NCBI RefSeq assembly: GCF_038069945.1 | Contig: NZ_JBBPEV010000001.1 | Location: 744,001 to 808,000 of the forward strand | Source of the DNA: Aquabacterium sp. A3 | GTDB lineage: Bacteria > Pseudomonadota > Gammaproteobacteria > Burkholderiales > Burkholderiaceae_C | Length of the DNA: 64,000 nt | Direction of reading: 5' to 3' | Shown here: positions 60,255 through 64,000 of the stretch, piece after piece | How positions within the stretch are numbered: the stretch's first letter is position 1 | Layout: each line of letters starts with the position of its first letter | Position numbers and translations under genes: made by a program | The notes under the pieces: generated by a model | What the model saw: the letters and a program-made list of their open reading frames with translations, nothing else | What the model was told of the DNA's origin: nothing | Databases searched by the model: none

Positions 60255-62000
60255 ATGCAGATCATTGTTCGAGACGTTCCTCCACGCACCACCTGGCAGC
60301 TGGAGCAGGCCGGCATCCACCCGCTGCTGGCTCGGCTCTTTGCATCGCGCGGCGTGCGCCAGGCCGATGAACTGGACGACCAGGCGGCGCGATTGCTGCC
60401 ACCCAGTGCCTTGCGCGGCGCCACGCAGGCGGCGCACTTGCTGGCCGACGCCCTCGAGGCGGGCCAAGCGATGTGCATCGTCGCAGACTACGATTGCGAC
60501 GGCGCGACCGCCTGTGCCGTGGGCCTTCGGGGCCTGCGCATGCTGGGCGCGCGATCCGACCAGGTGAGCTACGTGGTGCCCGACCGCGCACTGCACGGCT
60601 ATGGGCTGACACCGCCCATCGTGGACCTGGTGGCTGCCAAGGGCGCGCGGGTATTGATCACGGTGGACAACGGCATGGCCAGTCACGAGGCGGTGCTGCG
60701 GGCTCGGGCCCTGGGCATGCAGGTGCTGATCACCGATCACCACCTGCCTGTGGTGCACGATGACGGCAGCGTGAGCCTCCCGGAGGCCGACGTGATCGTG
60801 AACCCCAACCAGCCAGACTGCCCGTTCGCCAGCAAGGCGCTGGTGGGCGTGGGCGTGATGTTCTACGTGCTGCTGGCGCTGCGTGCCGAGTTGCGCCAGC
60901 GTGGCCACTTCGATGCGGCATCCCAGCCCAGGCTGGATGCCCTGCTGGACTTGGTGGCCCTGGGCACCATCGCCGACGTCGGGCGCCTGGACGACAACAA
61001 CCGCCGCCTGGTGGCACTGGGGCTCAAGCGCATTCGCAGCGGGCGCATGCAGCCGGGCATCGCCGCCTTGTTTGCCGCCGCTGGACGAGACCCACGACGA
61101 GCCTCCAGCATGGACTTCGGTTTCGCCTTGGGCCCGCGCGTGAACGCCGCCGGCCGCCTGGCCGAGATGGGCCTGGGCATCGAATGCCTGAGCACCGATG
61201 ACCCCGGCCGGGCCGAGGCCCTGGCCCGCCAACTCGACGCCATCAACCGCGAGCGCCGGGAGCTGGAGTCGGGCATGCGAGAACAAGCCGAGTTGCGCCT
61301 GGAGGCCTTGATGCCCGAGGGCGATCCACCCTATGCCCTCGCACTTTTCGACGCCGAATTCCACGAAGGTGTGGTGGGCATCGTCGCCTCGCGGCTCAAG
61401 GACCGCCTGCATCGGCCAACGTTTGTGTTCGCCAGAGGTCAGGATGGGCTGTTGAAGGGCTCGGGACGCTCCATCCCCGGATTCCACCTGCGCGATGCGC
61501 TCGACCTGGTCAGCAAACGCCATCCCGGCCTGTTGCACAAGTTTGGCGGGCATGCCATGGCGGCTGGCTGCACCCTGTCGGAGTCGGACTTCCCGGTATT
61601 CGACGCTGCGCTGCAGCGCGTGGCCAGAGAAGGGCTGGATGCTGCCACCTTGTCACGCCAGCTGATGAGCGACGGCCCACTGGAGCCTCAATGGTTCACG
61701 CCAGAAACGGTGGAAAAGCTGGATGAAGCGGTGTGGGGCCCTGGATTTGAAGCGCCTGTTTTCTGTGACGAGGTGGATGTGCTGGGCCAGCGCCTGGTGG
61801 GCGAGCGTCATCTGAAGCTCAGCTTGCGGCTGCAAGGGCAGGTGCGCGATGGCATCTGGTTTGGCCACACCGAGCCCCTTCCAGGGCGTGTTCGCCTGGC
61901 CTACCGCGTCAGCGTGGATGAGTTCCAGGGGCGGCGGCGCGTCCAGATGGTGGTTGAGGGCTGCGAACCGTGCGCAGCGAGCAGCGGCGCTCAGCGGTAA
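60255..62000 (+). CDS. recJ: Single-stranded-DNA exonuclease RecJ
   Basis: A 581-residue 5'-3' exonuclease of DNA repair and recombination. The DHH phosphoesterase motifs are IVADYDCDGATA, LITVDNGMASHEAV and LITDHHLPV. The DHHA1 region shows FHEGVVGIVASRLKDR and HKFGGHAMAAGCTL. The start at 60255 (MQIIVRDVPPRTTW) fits the family; the longer frame upstream overlaps the RpfE-like gene. Its 3' end overlaps convergent flgN by 10 bases. Confidence 0.96.
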   Translation: MQIIVRDVPPRTTWQLEQAGIHPLLARLFASRGVRQADELDDQAARLLPPSALRGATQAAHLLADALEAGQAMCIVADYDCDGATACAVGLRGLRMLGARSDQVSYVVPDRALHGYGLTPPIVDLVAAKGARVLITVDNGMASHEAVLRARALGMQVLITDHHLPVVHDDGSVSLPEADVIVNPNQPDCPFASKALVGVGVMFYVLLALRAELRQRGHFDAASQPRLDALLDLVALGTIADVGRLDDNNRRLVALGLKRIRSGRMQPGIAALFAAAGRDPRRASSMDFGFALGPRVNAAGRLAEMGLGIECLSTDDPGRAEALARQLDAINRERRELESGMREQAELRLEALMPEGDPPYALALFDAEFHEGVVGIVASRLKDRLHRPTFVFARGQDGLLKGSGRSIPGFHLRDALDLVSKRHPGLLHKFGGHAMAAGCTLSESDFPVFDAALQRVAREGLDAATLSRQLMSDGPLEPQWFTPETVEKLDEAVWGPGFEAPVFCDEVDVLGQRLVGERHLKLSLRLQGQVRDGIWFGHTEPLPGRVRLAYRVSVDEFQGRRRVQMVVEGCEPCAASSGAQR

Positions 62001-62344
62001 GCGCTGAGGTGTTTGGCGGCTGCGGGGTTGCCGTAAGTGACGGCCTCTTCCTGAGGCAGCAGGATCTTGAGCACACGCTCGACCGAGGCCGACGCGCGAT
62101 GGGCCTGGGCCCACTGCTGCTGAACCCGGGTCTGGGCCAGCAGCAAACGTTGACGCAGCGGCTCATCCAGGGCCTGACTGCCCCGCTGACGGGCACGCCG
62201 CACTTGCGCCACGGCGTCGCTCAGCAGTTGCTGAAGCGCCTGACTGCCCTGATCGATGCCCTGCAGATCCGACGAGGCCAGGGCGCGCTCAAGCGCGTCC
62301 AGTTGGGCCTCGATCAGGTGAACATGGTCGTCCAGGGTCTGCAT
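61991..62344 (-). CDS. flgN: Flagellar export chaperone FlgN
   Basis: A 117-residue all-helical protein (MQTLDDHVHLIEAQLDALER) with long Gln/Ala/Arg-rich helices and QEEAVTYGNPAAAKHLSAYR at the C-terminus, as in betaproteobacterial FlgN. It escorts the hook-junction proteins FlgK and FlgL. Identity rests mainly on its place directly after flgM. The start may be ATG 62344 or GTG 62359. Confidence 0.85.
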   Translation of the reverse strand: MQTLDDHVHLIEAQLDALERALASSDLQGIDQGSQALQQLLSDAVAQVRRARQRGSQALDEPLRQRLLLAQTRVQQQWAQAHRASASVERVLKILLPQEEAVTYGNPAAAKHLSAYR

Positions 62345-62369
62345 GGTGCACGCGCCCACGATGGTCTGG

Positions 62370-62669
62370 TCAGGCCGCGCGGCCCAACAGTTCCTTGGCG
62401 TTGGCGATCAGCTTGTCGGCGATCACCTCGGCGTCCACCTGGTAGCTGCCGTCGTCGATGGCCTGCTTGACGCGAGACACCTTGTCCGCATCGAACTCGC
62501 CTTGCGGCGTTTCAACCATGCCAGCAGCGGCCTGGGACAGGGTCACCTTCGCGCTTTGGCTGACACCACCATCCAGTGAAGATGTTTTGCCGGGCGCACG
62601 GGTCGAAGCGGCCCCCTCGGTCGGAAGACCAAGCCCAAGCGCCTTGTCCAACGGGTTGCCAATTTTCAT
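62370..62669 (-). CDS. flgM: Anti-sigma-28 factor FlgM
   Basis: A 99-residue protein with a disordered N-terminal half beginning MKIGNPLDKALGLG and the FliA-binding C-terminal half (DADKVSRVKQAIDDGSYQVD, ADKLIANAKELLGRA). It holds sigma-28 until the hook is complete and FlgM is exported. AAGGAG lies six bases before the ATG, with a hairpin immediately upstream and a sigma-28 type promoter ~45 bases away. Confidence 0.95.
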   Translation of the reverse strand: MKIGNPLDKALGLGLPTEGAASTRAPGKTSSLDGGVSQSAKVTLSQAAAGMVETPQGEFDADKVSRVKQAIDDGSYQVDAEVIADKLIANAKELLGRAA

Positions 62670-62684
62670 GATGCACTCCTTGAT

Positions 62685-62700
62685 CCCGGAACATTCCGGG
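62685..62700 (-). promoter_or_regulatory. Hairpin adjoining the flgM ribosome site
   Basis: CCCGGAA-CA-TTCCGGG is a perfect 7-base palindrome ending three bases before the AAGGAG of flgM. It could tune flgM translation. Confidence 0.5.
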
Positions 62701-62714
62701 TGGTCACATCCGCG

Positions 62715-62741
62715 ATATCGACGCGGTCCTGACGGACTTTA
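62715..62741 (-). promoter_or_regulatory. Sigma-28 (FliA) promoter of flgM
   Basis: On the minus strand TAAAGTCC-N11-GTCGATAT matches TAAAGTTT-N11-GCCGATAA at 12 of 16 positions with exact spacing, ~46 bases before the flgM ATG. Confidence 0.7.
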
Positions 62742-62798
62742 ATCTCGATTGCATCATCCCCCACGAACAAGGGGGAGCATCCACGAAACAAGTGGGGA
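62742..62798. repeat. Repeated inverted motifs after flgA
   Basis: Two similar units (CCCCCACGAACAAGGGGGAG and ATCCACGAAACAAGTGGGGA) follow each other, each able to fold as a short C/G hairpin; together ATCCCC and GGGGAT can pair over both. They may end flgA transcription. No T run follows. Confidence 0.45.
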
Positions 62799-63608
62799 TC
62801 ACAGGGTCAATTCGGCCAATCCGTCGCCCACCGGTTGAGCGCAGAGAATCCGCCCGGTGTCCATGCGCACCCGAGCGCACCGCCCTTCATCACCATGGCC
62901 CAGCGCGGTACCCGAGGCCGCCGCCTGAAAGCCAGATCCTTTCACGATGAGCCGAACCGGTTCACCTGCCGAAAACCAGCGCCGCACCTTGAGATCGGCC
63001 TCGCGCACTTCGGCCCCTTGTGTCAGGGTGCGCACCAGTGTGCGGCCGACCACCTCGGTCAGATCACGCTGTGCGGGCGAGCCGCCGCCAGCCAGGTCCA
63101 CACGGGCCACGGTCAGGTCGGTGGCCTCCAGCACGGTGCCGGCCGGCACCGTGCGCGCCACCACCAGGGCGGGCGCCCAGACCTTCACCGTCACGGGCCA
63201 GAACACGTTCCAGCGCGCGCCCTCTTCGCAGCGCAAGCCCACGCGAGAGCGCCCCCACAGGTTGGCCCCCCGTGGCAGATAGGGCTTGATGCGCGAGCAC
63301 GGGGCCAGTTTCAGGCGTGGATCCAGCTCGCCCATGATCACCTCGACCTGTGGTGAGGCGTCTTGCGGGTTCTGCCACTTTTGCGCGTCAGCCATGCCCT
63401 GGGCCGTGGCGGTATCGGCGTCGCGGGCGGCCAACCACTGCTGCAGGGTGGCTTGTAACTGCGCGTGGGTTTGCACCGGCAAGCCCTGGGCTTGAGCGCC
63501 CGAGCTGAGGGCCGCCACCACACACAACAGCAGCCAGGTGAGCCAGGCCAGCAGGGCCTGAAACCATGGCAGGGACGAAACAGGGCGAACAGGGCGCGAG
63601 GAATTCAT
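62799..63608 (-). CDS. flgA: Flagellar P-ring assembly chaperone FlgA
   Basis: A 269-residue periplasmic protein with an N-terminal signal (LLAWLTWLLLCVVAALSSGAQAQ). The SAF-type C-terminal domain shows ARTVPAGTVLEATDLTVARV, GRTLVRTLTQGAEVREADL and RRWFSAGEPVRLIVKG. It assists P-ring formation around the flagellar rod. It is divergent from flgB, the usual layout. Confidence 0.95.
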   Translation of the reverse strand: MNSSRPVRPVSSLPWFQALLAWLTWLLLCVVAALSSGAQAQGLPVQTHAQLQATLQQWLAARDADTATAQGMADAQKWQNPQDASPQVEVIMGELDPRLKLAPCSRIKPYLPRGANLWGRSRVGLRCEEGARWNVFWPVTVKVWAPALVVARTVPAGTVLEATDLTVARVDLAGGGSPAQRDLTEVVGRTLVRTLTQGAEVREADLKVRRWFSAGEPVRLIVKGSGFQAAASGTALGHGDEGRCARVRMDTGRILCAQPVGDGLAELTL

Positions 63609-63719
63609 GAGCGCACTCTAGTCACAAGCGACGGCCATGCGCCGTTGGAAATGCCCGTCGAAGAGGCCGCTATTTCGGCTCATGTTGGGGCCCGAGCAGA
63701 TTCAACATCCCATGCAATC

Positions 63720-63734
63720 GCCGGAAGAACCGGC
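63720..63734 (+). promoter_or_regulatory. Small hairpin before the flgB ribosome site
   Basis: GCCGG-AAGAA-CCGGC forms a five-base stem ending just before AGGAGG (63735-63740), the strong flgB ribosome site. A clear promoter in 63609-63719 was not recognised. Confidence 0.4.
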
Positions 63735-63746
63735 AGGAGGCCCACC

Positions 63747-64000
63747 ATGCTGAACCGCATCACCGACTCACTGAACTTCAACGCCGAAGCCCTGCGCCTG
63801 CGGTCGGAGCGTCAGCGGCTGATCGCCAGCAACATCGCCAACGCCGACACGCCCGGCTACGTCGCCCGTGACTTCAACTTTGCCAACGCCCTGGCCGATG
63901 CCACAGGGCGGCAAAGTCAGGCCCCGGGCACCTCGGCACCCAGGGTGACGATGACCGCCTCCAGCCCCCTGCACATGGCGCGCAACGGCAGCCTGGCCGG
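63747..64000 (+). CDS. flgB: Flagellar basal-body rod protein FlgB, 5' part
   Basis: The first 84 codons are visible; the gene runs off the right window edge. The rod-protein N-terminal motif is clear: LRSERQRLIASNIANADTPG, then YVARDFNFANAL. AGGAGG stands six bases before the ATG. FlgB forms the proximal rod and usually heads the flgBCDEFGHIJKL operon, expected beyond the window. Confidence 0.96.
   Translation, partial: MLNRITDSLNFNAEALRLRSERQRLIASNIANADTPGYVARDFNFANALADATGRQSQAPGTSAPRVTMTASSPLHMARNGSLA

Noticed and set aside
1..64000. tRNA, rRNA, CRISPR array or prophage
   Set aside because: No cloverleaf-like sequence, regular spacer repeats or phage structural genes were noticed. This was reading by eye, so a weak tRNA could be missed.

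Overview
The window is high-GC DNA with long intact genes on both strands, short intergenic gaps and many 4-base ATGA overlaps. Gene content points to a motile, facultatively denitrifying betaproteobacterium of the order Burkholderiales. The markers are narGHJI with an adjacent PpiC isomerase, ubiUVT, a quinol-type NO reductase under NorR, the hom-thrC and surE-pcm-nlpD blocks, and flgN-flgM-flgA/flgB. A genus cannot be fixed from the sequence alone.

Bases 1-14000 form an anaerobic respiration block: 3' end of narK, narGHJI, a parvulin-type isomerase, a beta-carbonic anhydrase, an FNR/DNR-family regulator without FNR cysteines, nnrS, and on the opposite strand the ubiU-ubiV-ubiT set for O2-independent ubiquinone synthesis. 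Bases 14019-20529 encode a complete YhiI-RbbA-YhhJ type ABC exporter with its own outer-membrane factor. Bases 20736-23689 encode class III (anaerobic) ribonucleotide reductase. Its catalytic subunit appears split: the glycyl-radical tail is a separate 66-residue ORF with its own ribosome binding site. A perfect TTGAC-N4-GTCAA FNR/DNR box lies upstream.

Bases 23845-28038 hold a frameshifted small secreted protein gene and a TetR-controlled MacAB/DevBCA-like exporter. Bases 28039-30242 are a mobile-element patch with a complete IS1182-type insertion sequence (28407-30104). Bases 30243-34970 are the NO detoxification module: norR divergent from ric (ytfE/scdA-like) and norB, with a NorR box and a sigma-54 promoter between them.

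From 35070 to 62000 the window is mostly core genome: HPP-CBS membrane protein, thrC, hom, alaA, a Mth938-domain protein, bcp, phoH, a diguanylate cyclase, rlmD, nlpD, pcm, surE, an orphan NarL-type two-component pair, a GspE/PilB-like ATPase, a spermidine-synthase-like protein, a family 6 uracil/hypoxanthine-DNA glycosylase, tatD, lolD, two small membrane proteins, lolC/E, an RpfE-like protein and recJ. rpoS is absent from its usual place after nlpD. Bases 61991-64000 open a flagellar cluster (flgN, flgM, flgA, flgB) with a recognisable sigma-28 promoter before flgM.

The anaerobic genes fit one logic: nitrate uptake and reduction, oxygen-independent quinone and deoxyribonucleotide supply, and NO sensing, repair and reduction. 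No nitrite reductase or N2O reductase gene is present here. No tRNA, rRNA or CRISPR array was seen.
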